From: Bacillus sp. 165
GTDB lineage: Bacteria > Bacillota > Bacilli > Bacillales > Bacillaceae_G
DNA length: 64,000 nucleotides
Reading direction: 5' to 3'
NCBI RefSeq assembly: GCF_017742235.1
Contig: NZ_JAGHKQ010000003.1
Coordinates: forward strand, 1-64,000
Shown here: piece by piece, positions 43,048 through 51,401 of the stretch
Position numbering within the stretch: the first letter of the stretch is position 1
How the letters are laid out: each line of letters begins with the position of its first letter
The notes under the pieces: generated by a model
What the model was told of the DNA's origin: nothing
The model's database searches: none
The model's input: the letters and a program-made list of their open reading frames with translations, nothing else
Translations under genes and position numbers: made by a program

Positions 43048-45849
43048 ATGCTTCATACACAATTTTCTATTTTATTCCCCGATCACATCTACCAAGCAGC
43101 ATGGACCAAATTACAAAAAAACGGCTCAGACGCTGCGGGAGTAGATAGAGTCAAATTATCAGACATCGAGGCGAACCCAGAAGAATTTATAGAAGGTATA
43201 AAACGAAAACTCGTTACAGGTCTATATACTCCCTCTGCAATAAAAGAAATTTCTATATCTAAAAATGATGGAAAATTTAGAAAAATAGGTATTTTAACAA
43301 TTGAAGATCGTTATATTCATATGCTTGTGAAATGTTGGCTTGAGCCATTTTGTCTTCATCGTTTCAATGAAAATAGCTATGCCTATCAACCGGGTAAGTC
43401 AGCGTCACAGGCGGTAGGAAAAATAGAGCAATGGATTAAGGATGGGTATGAGTGGATTGGTGAGACGGATATCAGCAGTTTCTTTGATGATATCGACCAT
43501 GAAATATTGAAACAGCAAATCACTCGCTTTGTGAAGGATCCAGAAAAAATATCCTTTATAGAATATTTATTGAGTATACAGGAGAAGGGTGTTATACAGG
43601 GAAGCCCATTGTCTCCTTTATTGGCTAATATTTATTTGCATGAGTTTGATGAGTTTATGTCACGAGAAGGTAGGCCGTATGTAAGGTTTTCAGATGATTT
43701 AATAGTCATGGAAAAGTCCAAGGAAGCTATCGAAATGCGCATGCAATTTATGAAACAATCGCTTCATATGTTGAGATTAGATATAAATGATGATAAAACA
43801 GGGACCCGAAATATTGGGGAGACATTTGAATTTTTAGGGTATCGTTTCAATAAACAGGGAAAACAGGCAGGAGAAGAAGGAGTTTCCTCCCTTGTGAAAC
43901 GCCTTGAAGAAATTTATAAAACCGAAAATGAGCAGGAAATTAGAGTTGAAAAGTATAAGCAAGTAGTAAACGGATGGCGGCAGTATTTTCAATCGATTCC
44001 ATGGAAAGAGCTGCAGCATGCAGAGCAAATGCTGCTTGCATTAGAAATGGAAGAGAATCAAAGTCTTATTCCAGAAATATATGAAGTGATCCGCAGTAAA
44101 ATAACACGTGAAACGATTGATGAGTGGCAGCTTTCTCAATTGATGCAAATGGCAGTTTTATCGGAGGCTCAAGTGGATGCTCTTTTTTATGCAGCATTAC
44201 TGTATGAAGACAAAGGAGTACTAGAGTCGAATCAGAAAAAGGTCTTGCAGCACTTTAGAATAAAGGAAGAGCATGCGACGGCCTTATTTCAATATTTAGT
44301 ACAAGTTCATAGACAGGAAGAAGAAGCACTTACCAATTGTTTAGAGTGGCTTGTAAGCGAGCAGCACTTTGAACTCGCACAGCTTCTCCACGACGCACAA
44401 TCGCCAATTGCGGCAACGATGACAGAAACACAAACCGAAAGTGTTCAAAAGGACCCAGAAAGTGTATTCTTCCATTTTCAACATTTGTTTTCTGGCTATG
44501 AAAATATGTTTCTCATGGAAGAATTGATAGAAGGAAAACGCCGCTTTCAAGAGATTCGTAGGCCATGGCATACAGAAGATATTGAAAGTCACTATAATGG
44601 TGAAATTACACTGGCTCAATATATTATTCGCTCAAATAAAACATTAAAGTATGTCATTGTGGATATAGATATCAGTAAAAGAGTGTTACATGAGATTGAT
44701 GGTGACGAAACAGCTTTTCAGAAAAAGAAAAAAGAGGCATTTGAAGACGCTGTACGCATATATAGCACTTATAAGGAGCTTGGATTTTCTCCTTACCTGG
44801 TAGATAGCGGCTTTCGTGGATATCATGTATGGGTATTTTTTGAAGAGCCACTACATATTCAAGAAGCTTACGAATTTGTCCATACTGTAACTGCGAAAGC
44901 AGGTACACCTACAGATGGTATCATCTGGGAAGCGTTTCCGAAGCAGCGTAAACTGAGACCAGATCATTTTGGACAAGCAATTAAGCTTCCTTGGGGAAAA
45001 CATACAAAGACGAAGCAGCAGTCGTGGTTTATTGACGAAACAGGGGAAGTAATCGAAGACCAATTTGCATTACTTTTAAACATTAAGCTTGCAGCTAAAA
45101 CCCAAGTACATCGAGTAACAAGGCAAGAAAACCTTAATACGAACCGATTGCCGATAGGACAAATAGAACTTCCTCGTTCTGTTCGTACGGTATTATACGG
45201 TTGTCCAATTGTAAAACATATCGTAGACAAAGCAGAGCAAACTTCATATTTGAATCATCAAGAACGTTTGCTTTTGTTAAATGTATTTGGTCCAATGGGA
45301 AAAGAAGGGCATGATTTTATTCATAAAATCATTTCTTATACGATGAATTATAACCAAAAGACAACGCAAAAATTTATCAATCGAAGCTACAATAAACCGA
45401 TAAGTTGCGTTAGAATCCGGGAGCATTTTCCGAGTCTTACGTCACAATTGCCATGTAATTGTGTATTTAAAACGAGAAAAGGTCAATATCCGTCACCAGT
45501 ATTGCATCATGGACCGCTAACACCTCTCGCCGAGGCGAAGAAAGAACCTGTTCCTAAAGCGGAATCCAACACAAAGCCGACCGATTCTAAAAATGTTACA
45601 GATGCACCTTCATCAACTGAAACAAGAGAAAATAAAAAGGAAAATTATCAAACAAAAGTGAACGAGCTTGCTACGAAGCTCGTAGAACTGAGGAAGCATC
45701 AGCGTGGGCTTCAAAAGAATGTCCGTAAGGTGGAACAAGAGCTGCAAAGTCTTTTTAGTGAGCTGCAAACGGAGCGTATGGAAACACAATATGGATACCT
45801 TGTTTGCCGCAAGGAACAAGATACAATACATTGGGTGATTGAGCTTTGA
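43048..45849 (+). CDS. Reverse transcriptase fused to archaeo-eukaryotic primase (RT-AEP)
   Basis: 933 residues. RT domain (about 1-290) of group II intron-like type: ETDISSFFDDIDHEIL (D141), QGSPLSPLLANIYLHEFD (residue 184 on) and RFSDDLIV with D216-D217, so the YxDD box is FSDD. A helical linker leads to the AEP domain (about 480-700): VIVDIDISKR with D539 and D541, SGFRGYHVWVFF with S587 and H593, and LPWGKHTKTKQQSWFID. A cysteine-containing region (ISCVRIREHF, LPCNCVF) and a C-terminal coiled coil follow. Related proteins are CRISPR-associated primase-polymerases. Likely role: making DNA from RNA or ssDNA prespacers. It overlaps cas1. Confidence 0.88.
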   Translation: MLHTQFSILFPDHIYQAAWTKLQKNGSDAAGVDRVKLSDIEANPEEFIEGIKRKLVTGLYTPSAIKEISISKNDGKFRKIGILTIEDRYIHMLVKCWLEPFCLHRFNENSYAYQPGKSASQAVGKIEQWIKDGYEWIGETDISSFFDDIDHEILKQQITRFVKDPEKISFIEYLLSIQEKGVIQGSPLSPLLANIYLHEFDEFMSREGRPYVRFSDDLIVMEKSKEAIEMRMQFMKQSLHMLRLDINDDKTGTRNIGETFEFLGYRFNKQGKQAGEEGVSSLVKRLEEIYKTENEQEIRVEKYKQVVNGWRQYFQSIPWKELQHAEQMLLALEMEENQSLIPEIYEVIRSKITRETIDEWQLSQLMQMAVLSEAQVDALFYAALLYEDKGVLESNQKKVLQHFRIKEEHATALFQYLVQVHRQEEEALTNCLEWLVSEQHFELAQLLHDAQSPIAATMTETQTESVQKDPESVFFHFQHLFSGYENMFLMEELIEGKRRFQEIRRPWHTEDIESHYNGEITLAQYIIRSNKTLKYVIVDIDISKRVLHEIDGDETAFQKKKKEAFEDAVRIYSTYKELGFSPYLVDSGFRGYHVWVFFEEPLHIQEAYEFVHTVTAKAGTPTDGIIWEAFPKQRKLRPDHFGQAIKLPWGKHTKTKQQSWFIDETGEVIEDQFALLLNIKLAAKTQVHRVTRQENLNTNRLPIGQIELPRSVRTVLYGCPIVKHIVDKAEQTSYLNHQERLLLLNVFGPMGKEGHDFIHKIISYTMNYNQKTTQKFINRSYNKPISCVRIREHFPSLTSQLPCNCVFKTRKGQYPSPVLHHGPLTPLAEAKKEPVPKAESNTKPTDSKNVTDAPSSTETRENKKENYQTKVNELATKLVELRKHQRGLQKNVRKVEQELQSLFSELQTERMETQYGYLVCRKEQDTIHWVIEL

Positions 45850-46841
45850 GTAGTTTGTATGTAACTGAACAAGGGGCTATGTTAAGAAAGAGCGGTGAAC
45901 GTCTGATTGTAAGCGCCAAGGAACAACCATTATTAGAACGGCATTTTCGTGATATTAGGAGAGTATTGATATTTGGGAACATTCAAGTTAGTACTCAAGT
46001 TATTACAGAATTTTTAAGACATGGCATAGATGTTAGTTATTTCTCTACTTTTGGCACATTTAGAGGAAAATTAGTGGGGGCGACTTCAAAAAACATATAT
46101 TCACGATTAGCTCAGATAACTAGATATCAAGATAAGCAGTTTTTGTTATCTTTGGCCAAAACCACCGTTTCTAAAAAATTGGAAGCTCAAATTAAGATAT
46201 TAAAAAAGAGAAGATTTGGTGTTAAACAAGCAGATCCAGTCTTACAAGAAGCAGTAAAATTAATTTCACAATCTTTGGCTGAAATATCAAATGCACAATC
46301 AAATGCTTTGTTAAGGGGATTAGAGGGAAGTGCGGCACGTGCATATTTTTCGAGTTTCGATGTGTTATTGCCATCAGAATTTCCTTTTGAAAAAAGAACC
46401 CGTCGTCCCGCATTGAACCCTATGAATAGTGCATTGAACTTTTCATATACTTTATTGCTAAATGAAGTTAATAATGTATTAGAGTCATATGGGTTTGATG
46501 TGATGCTTGGTTTTTTCCACAGTGTACGCTATGGCCGTGTAAGCTTAGCTTTAGATGCAATGGAGATATTTAGACCATTATTAGTAGATCAATGGCTTCT
46601 TCAAATCATTAGACAGAAAAAAATTCAGTACAAACACTTTTACTTTAACGAGAAAAAAGGGGTGTACTTTACTGATGAAGGTCGCAAAATTTTCCTTCAA
46701 CTATTCCAGCAATGGCATACTACAATGCACTATCGTGATCTTATTGAAAAGCTCGTTAAAAGTCTAGAAATTGCATATTTAGAAGGAGAAGTTGAGCATT
46801 ATGCCAATGCAACCGAAGAAATATTACTTGGTTTGTTATGA
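45846..46841 (+). CDS. cas1: CRISPR integrase Cas1
   Basis: 331 residues. Metal-binding triad: E160 in LRGLEGSAARAYF, H225 in GFFHSVRYGR and D237 in LALDAMEIFRP. MSSLYVTEQGAMLRKSGERL is a typical N terminus. TTG start overlaps the RT-AEP stop codon as TTGA, so the two are translationally coupled. The RT is fused to a primase here and not to Cas1. It integrates prespacers at the leader end together with Cas2. Confidence 0.95.
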   Translation: MSSLYVTEQGAMLRKSGERLIVSAKEQPLLERHFRDIRRVLIFGNIQVSTQVITEFLRHGIDVSYFSTFGTFRGKLVGATSKNIYSRLAQITRYQDKQFLLSLAKTTVSKKLEAQIKILKKRRFGVKQADPVLQEAVKLISQSLAEISNAQSNALLRGLEGSAARAYFSSFDVLLPSEFPFEKRTRRPALNPMNSALNFSYTLLLNEVNNVLESYGFDVMLGFFHSVRYGRVSLALDAMEIFRPLLVDQWLLQIIRQKKIQYKHFYFNEKKGVYFTDEGRKIFLQLFQQWHTTMHYRDLIEKLVKSLEIAYLEGEVEHYANATEEILLGLL

Positions 46842-47091
46842 TATAGAGGAAACAAAAAGAAGAAATAAAGTTGCAAAGAAATTAAAGGATTATGGTGTAC
46901 GAGTTCAAAAAAGTATTTTTGAAGCATATTTAGATAAAGATAGTTTGGATCAAATGGTAGAAGTAATTACTCCGTTTGTTTTGGAGCAAGATTCATTGCG
47001 CATATACTCGCTTAATAAATCTGCATTTCAACAAACTTTAGTATACGGGCAATCGTTTTACTATGATCCTGAAGAAGATGTAATTATATAA
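46801..47091 (+). CDS. cas2: CRISPR adaptation protein Cas2
   Basis: 96 residues. YYLVCYDIEETKRRNKVAKK carries the Cas2 Asp after the first strand; VQKSIFEAYL and LRIYSLNKSAF follow. It overlaps the 3' end of cas1. AGAAGGAG inside cas1 is 12 nt before ATG 46801; TTG 46792 and ATG 46807 are alternatives. It bridges the Cas1 dimers in spacer integration. Array 2 begins less than 300 nt downstream. Confidence 0.95.
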   Translation: MPMQPKKYYLVCYDIEETKRRNKVAKKLKDYGVRVQKSIFEAYLDKDSLDQMVEVITPFVLEQDSLRIYSLNKSAFQQTLVYGQSFYYDPEEDVII

Positions 47092-47278
47092 AAATGGGTA
47101 GTAGAATGGGATAAGTAATAAAATAAAACCATTCTACTACTAAATATGTATGCAGTAAAAAATGCTTAAAAACACACAGTAGCATGTAGGTATTTAAAGA
47201 TAATAAAATAATTGAAAATCAATGGAGATTAAAAGGGACAAGTAGGTTAGATTTATTTATTATAAAAATATCAAAACC

Positions 47279-47378
47279 ATTTAGTTTACATAATATGTTT
47301 TGTCCATAGTCAACATTCTCGGCACCATACATTTTAGCTCTTGAAACCTTTGAGAGAGTAGGGTAGAATAAAGGTACT
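47279..47378 (+). promoter_or_regulatory. Leader of CRISPR array 2
   Basis: TTAGTTTACATAATAT at 47281-47296 is identical in all three leaders. The sigma-A promoter TTGAAA (47341), 17 bp, TAGAAT (47364-47369) ends 9 nt before the first repeat. The preceding 47092-47278 is AT-rich with no gene seen. Confidence 0.8.
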
Positions 47379-48085
47379 ATAGAAATAAAAAAACCTCGTT
47401 CAGAGGATTAACACAAAGGTGTTATTATTGTTTTTTTGTTTTTAGTAGGAAGATAGAAATAAAAAAACCTCGTTCAGAGGATTAACACACGTATTCCTTC
47501 ATGGTGTTAACCCCCTTGTTGTGTGCTATAGAAATAAAAAAACCTCGTTCAGAGGATTAACACATATGACAAAGTTGCTTTGGCATATCCCTTTCTAAAT
47601 AGAAATAAAAAAACCTCGTTCAGAGGATTAACACATTTTCTAATGTTTTTTTCATTTTTTTTCTCCTCCTTCATATAGAAATAAAAAAACCTCGTTCAGA
47701 GGATTAACACATTCTCTTCTTCTCTTATTTCTTGCATTATTGGTTTGATAGAAATAAAAAAACCTCGTTCAGAGGATTAACACAAGCCGTCCGGGAGGCA
47801 AGCCCGAACGATGTCCTGTTGCAGATAGAAATAAAAAAACCTCGTTCAGAGGATTAACACAATTAGAATAATCCCTAAAACTAAAGCGAATTTTGAAAAT
47901 AGAAATAAAAAAACCTCGTTCAGAGGATTAACACTTTCAAACCAGCCACTCCAAGAGTCTTCTATCTCTTATAGAAATAAAAAAACCTCGTTCAGAGGAT
48001 TAACACATGAATTCTGCATCTCCTACTAAGACTGCGCTAAAGGTTGTTATAGAAATAAAAAAACCTCGTTTAGAGGATTTGAAGA
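47379..48085 (+). CRISPR. CRISPR array 2: 10 repeats, 9 spacers
   Basis: 37-bp repeats start at 47379, 47453, 47528, 47599, 47675, 47748, 47825, 47899, 47971 and 48049. Core is CCTC GTTCA GAGG with 3' end TTAACACA. Repeat 8 ends ACACT. The last repeat has GTTTA in the loop and a decayed 3' end, which marks the leader-distal side and confirms the orientation. Spacers are 34-41 bp. Reverse complements of spacers 2 and 4 each hold a Shine-Dalgarno, a 7-9 nt gap and ATG. Confidence 0.98.
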
Positions 48086-48112
48086 ATCCATTATGTATTA
48101 TGTGGGACATGA

Positions 48113-48169
48113 AAAAACACCTCCGCTTGATTCGTATACTACAGATACGAATCAAGCGGAGGTGTTTTT
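48113..48169. terminator. Perfect 25-bp hairpin after array 2
   Basis: Arms 48113-48137 and 48145-48169 pair perfectly around a 7-nt loop. The arms contain ACACCTCCGCTTGATTCG. Flanking A and T runs allow termination in both directions. It is unusually long for a terminator. Confidence 0.8.
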
Positions 48170-48294
48170 CATTTGGGAACAAGAATTCATTGTCCAGAAG
48201 AAAAGAAGTGGAAAGTCATTGAAATAAAGGAAGAGGCTATTCCAATCGAACCATTATGGAAACATCGTTGATTAAAAATGTCACCTAAATTAAA

Positions 48295-48348
48295 ACATGG
48301 ATAAAGTGGCATCGTACGGATCAGATCCATCAATTTCAACAACCAGTA
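48295..48348 (+). pseudogene. Relic of an IS3-family transposase OrfA
   Basis: The stretch translates as TWIKWHRTDQIHQFQQPV, similar to the segment WIKWYRNGEHHRFHQPV found in IS3-family OrfA proteins. Stop codons flank it on both sides and no inverted repeats were found. The rest of 48170-48540 looks like degraded sequence with no intact gene. Confidence 0.45.
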
Positions 48349-48538
48349 TTTATAGAAACTTAGGCTAGAAAAAGAGAAGGGCTCTGAAAATTATACTGTA
48401 TTTAAGAAAAGTGACGTGATTCTTTCAACTCTTCCTTTTAGAAGTCAACTGAAATACTGGTTTAACTCTAGTTCTATGAGGTGATGTGTTTAAGTCTATG
48501 ATATGCTTTCTATTATTGAATTTTAACAATACTATTTT

Positions 48539-48576
48539 AACAATAAAACATGACCGATGTCATGTTTTTATTGTTA
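48539..48576 (-). terminator. Terminator of the 48577 gene
   Basis: AACAATAAAACATGAC / GTCATGTTTTTATTGTT hairpin directly after the stop codon. Confidence 0.8.
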
Positions 48577-49911
48577 TTATCCTTCTCTTCTTTTTTTAGT
48601 TAGACTGAAAGCAGAGTCATACATCCTGTTTTTTCTATTTTTAGTTTGCTGCTTGAATACACTTTTTTGAATGGAATGAAAGCGCCATTTATAAAAAAAT
48701 CCGCGTAACTTATCACTTTTTATTAGAAGACCAACTAGTACAGGTAAAGTTATACATGGTATAAGAATTGCATAATGAAGAAAAGTACTTGCATCACGTG
48801 GCTGTATATTTGCTGTAAAGACAGGTCCCCAGGAAACCAATGTCAGTAAACCTAAACCTACGGAAAGCCACCAAGACCTATCTTGCTGTATAAATCCTGT
48901 AAGCTGTTCTAATTGTGTGGTAATGTCGTTGTATAAATGTTCACTTTGAAATTGAGATTGCCATCGATCCCATAAGAGTTGTGCTTGTGGTCGAAGACTA
49001 ATATGAGAAAACCAAGCCTTATTAGTAAAATTTAAGAATAGTTTTCTGAAGTATATGATTAGTTTCCGTTTCAAAATAAGGTTTTCAACATCTGATAACT
49101 CTAATGAGATTTTATTAAGGAAATCAATTTGATATAACGCCATTAATGTTAAATCTCTATATAAGGAATGGTGATATCGTTTGTAATGATTTTTGTTAAA
49201 GGGTTTGGAAGTATCAATAATAGTGATACTTCCGCATAATGAGAAAGTTTGAATACGAGATGCGAATTGCCAAAGCGCATCTTTACATTCTTTTTCTAAT
49301 AGCCGTTCACCAGCAGCTAGTTGGAAAAAGTTTTTAAATACAGGCAAATAAGGGTTATTATTATTAATAAATGTTTCATCATCTACTTCCAATAAACTGT
49401 AGCCAAATACTTTACTGACTGAGGAAGTAACTTCATGATTTATAGGGGCTAATAATTCATTTGCATAGTTCAATATAGTTTGTTTTTTTCCTTCCACTTC
49501 AATCTGTATATGTTTTGACCGAGAGTCTAGACTTGTTAACGAGCTATTTATTGCACAAATATCGTCAGGTACTCCAGTTGCATGGATTTTCAGGATTAAA
49601 TAGGCCTGGGTTGGGAAACAAACGATGTTACCTTCGCTAATGAAAATATTATATTGTTTATTTTCAATCTCGTAATCTATTCCTTGACATGATAAGACAG
49701 CCTTTGTTTTTAAGAGCTTATGATACCATTTTGTGTCTTCGTATAAAAAAGAAGAGATGGCCTCAATGAAGTATGTACTATATAAATTATAAAATTCTTT
49801 TGTTTTTTCATTCCAGTCAATGAAGAGTTTTTTATTATCTGTCATTGAAGAAATAGGTATAAATAGTTCTGTAGTGACTTCCACCATTTGTGAAATAAAA
49901 GGTTTTGACAT
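48577..49911 (-). CDS. Membrane protein between arrays 2 and 3, unknown
   Basis: 444 residues. About 340 residues are soluble and helical (SLYRDLTLMALYQIDFLNK; WQSQFQSEHLYNDITTQLEQ), then two transmembrane segments near the C terminus (SWWLSVGLGLLTLVSWGPVF and HYAILIPCITLPVLVGLLI) and a basic tail. The layout recalls CorA-type proteins and the 39073 membrane protein (soluble helical N terminus, C-terminal helices), but no GMN-like motif or sequence match was seen. AAAAGGAGAGAAGTT precedes ATG. Opposite in strand to the arrays. Confidence 0.65.
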   Translation of the reverse strand: MSKPFISQMVEVTTELFIPISSMTDNKKLFIDWNEKTKEFYNLYSTYFIEAISSFLYEDTKWYHKLLKTKAVLSCQGIDYEIENKQYNIFISEGNIVCFPTQAYLILKIHATGVPDDICAINSSLTSLDSRSKHIQIEVEGKKQTILNYANELLAPINHEVTSSVSKVFGYSLLEVDDETFINNNNPYLPVFKNFFQLAAGERLLEKECKDALWQFASRIQTFSLCGSITIIDTSKPFNKNHYKRYHHSLYRDLTLMALYQIDFLNKISLELSDVENLILKRKLIIYFRKLFLNFTNKAWFSHISLRPQAQLLWDRWQSQFQSEHLYNDITTQLEQLTGFIQQDRSWWLSVGLGLLTLVSWGPVFTANIQPRDASTFLHYAILIPCITLPVLVGLLIKSDKLRGFFYKWRFHSIQKSVFKQQTKNRKNRMYDSAFSLTKKRREG

Positions 49912-50297
49912 AACTTCTCTCCTTTTTGTTTTTTCAATCTGTAAACCTATTTAAAAATTCCCGCAAACTAAACCTCGTTTTTGTATACTTATGTCATATA
50001 TTTGAATGTATGTATGTTAAATATATATTAACTATAGTAACTGAGTTATGTATAAAATAGAGGCAACGTATCAATAGAATTTTCAATGCAGGGTGGGAAT
50101 ATTATACTGAACCAGTAAGAAAAATGATAATCTGTAAGTTATAATACTATATAAGAAAGGAGTTGTCTTTCTTTATGACATGAAGAACTTGGGCGTCAGA
50201 AGAAAAAATAAATACTAGATTCTTTAATTAAACTAAGAGATATTCGATCTTTAAAACTTTCTAGTAAGAAAAAAAGTTGATTGCAAGAAACAAAACG
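49912..50297. other. Intergenic region upstream of leader 3
   Basis: AT-rich, holds the promoter region of the 48577 gene. A fragment AAACCTCGTTT at about 49969, equal to the CRISPR repeat core, may be chance or a relic. No gene was supported. Confidence 0.35.
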
Positions 50298-50526
50298 ACA
50301 CACCTATAAAATAGGGGGAAAATCATATAAAGCGTGTCATTTGTTTAATATAATAATTTTTGTTTTGAAATAAGAGGAAATTAGATAAAAAACCTCGATT
50401 GATATAATGAATTTTTTTGATAACCATAGTTAGTTTACATAATATTTTTGGCCAAATAAAAAAATAAGAAAGGCGTGTAATTTAGCACTTGAAACCCTTG
50501 AGAGAGTAAGATAAAATTTAGGTACA
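50298..50526 (+). promoter_or_regulatory. Leader of CRISPR array 3
   Basis: Homologous to leader 1 along its whole length, starting with the eroded hairpin (GACACACC to GCGTGTCAT). TTAGTTTACATAATAT is at 50430-50445, 81 bp before the first repeat as in leader 1. Promoter: TTGAAA (50489), 17 bp, TAAAAT (50512-50517). Confidence 0.8.
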
Positions 50527-50856
50527 GTATAAATAAAAAAACCTCGTTTAGAGGATTAACACAAGAATTGTTCAATTCTCTCTAAATCTTCCTCTGTGTG
50601 TATAAATAAAAAAACCTCGTTTAGAGGATTAACACATATTATAATGCCTTGATTTGGCTTAAAAGGTCTTCGTATAAATAAAAAAACCTCGTTTAGAGGA
50701 TTAACACATGCTTACTCGTTCTCCATAATACTTTATTAATTTTTCGTATAAATAAAAAAACCTCGTTTAGAGGATTAACACAAGAATGGGACCGGTGAAG
50801 CGAACACCAAGTCCTCTACGTATAAATAAAAAAACCTCGTTTAGAGAATTACCATT
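50527..50856 (+). CRISPR. CRISPR array 3: 5 repeats, 4 spacers
   Basis: 37-bp repeats start at 50527, 50600, 50672, 50746 and 50820; the last is decayed at its 3' end. The 5' end reads GTATAAATA instead of GTAGAAATA (array 1), the loop is GTTTA and the 3' end is TTAACACA. Spacers are 35-37 bp. The reverse complement of spacer 1 encodes TEEDLERIEQF, that of spacer 3 EKLIKYYGERVS, and that of spacer 2 EDLLSQIKAL plus stop. Confidence 0.97.
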
Positions 50857-50947
50857 TGAAATTTTGCATTTTAATCTCTATAAACCTATTGGCTTCATGT
50901 TGCTAGAATTTATAACGGAACCTTTTGTCGATATACAAAATACAAAG

Positions 50948-50986
50948 CAAACCACCTAAGTATACAATAGGTGGTTTGTTTCTTTT
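50948..50986 (+). terminator. Terminator-like hairpin after array 3
   Basis: Perfect 11-bp stem CAAACCACCTA / TAGGTGGTTTG followed by TTTCTTTTT. Counterpart of the hairpin at 28002. Confidence 0.75.
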
Positions 50987-51182
50987 TGGGCTTTACTAGT
51001 TTTTACCTGTTACGGATGTTCTAGCTGCTAAGCATTTTGGTAGGAAGCTTATATTGATCAAGAAGGAACGGGTTCTAACAGAGAAATTTATATAAAATGA
51101 AAGAATGTATGAAAGTAATAACACAAATTCTGTAATTGCATATAACTAGAAGGTCTAAGGATAAGATCATTAATTAATACTA

Positions 51183-51359
51183 AGGAGAAGTGCTCTGTAT
51201 TGAAAATCGACATTCTATTATTTCTTTAACGGGAAAATCCTGGAAGGTTTGCATGATTATCGGCATGAGGGCATAAGCGGTCATGGATTCGAGGGTTTTA
51301 TGAAATCAGAGTATTTTTTGTTTAAATTGGTTCATATGGGGATTTTTCACAATTGTTAA
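51183..51359 (+). pseudogene. Decayed third csm6-like gene fragment
   Basis: The start of the fragment reads GEVLCIENRH, matching AEVRSIESRY of the intact paralog at 29565. After a deletion and frame change it reads FYYFFNGKILEGLHDYRHEG and ISGHGFEGF, matching LYYFFNSKTLEKLLDFRHEG and ISGHGFEDF, including the HEPN Arg and His. It ends FKLVHMGIFHN then stop. The rest of the gene is gone. 50987-51182 upstream resembles the region before the intact csm6 genes. Confidence 0.85.
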
Positions 51360-51401
51360 TAGCAATTTGATGGAGGATCACCCCTCCATCAAAAAAATTG
51401 T

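Noticed and set aside
47565-47598. Array 2 spacer 3 as a fourth start-codon spacer
   Set aside because: Its reverse complement has AAAGGG only 2 nt before ATG, too close for a ribosome binding site, and the forward strand is also an open frame.
48000-48222. Open frames on both strands over the end of array 2
   Set aside because: They are built from repeats and spacer 9; the coding look comes from the spacer's target, not from a gene here.
48170-48540. Active insertion sequence after array 2
   Set aside because: Only one short OrfA-like segment survives, broken by stops, and no terminal inverted repeats were found.
51370-51394. GATGGAGG / CCTCCATC hairpin as a terminator of the 51402 gene
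   Set aside because: No T run follows the stem in either direction, so termination is not supported.
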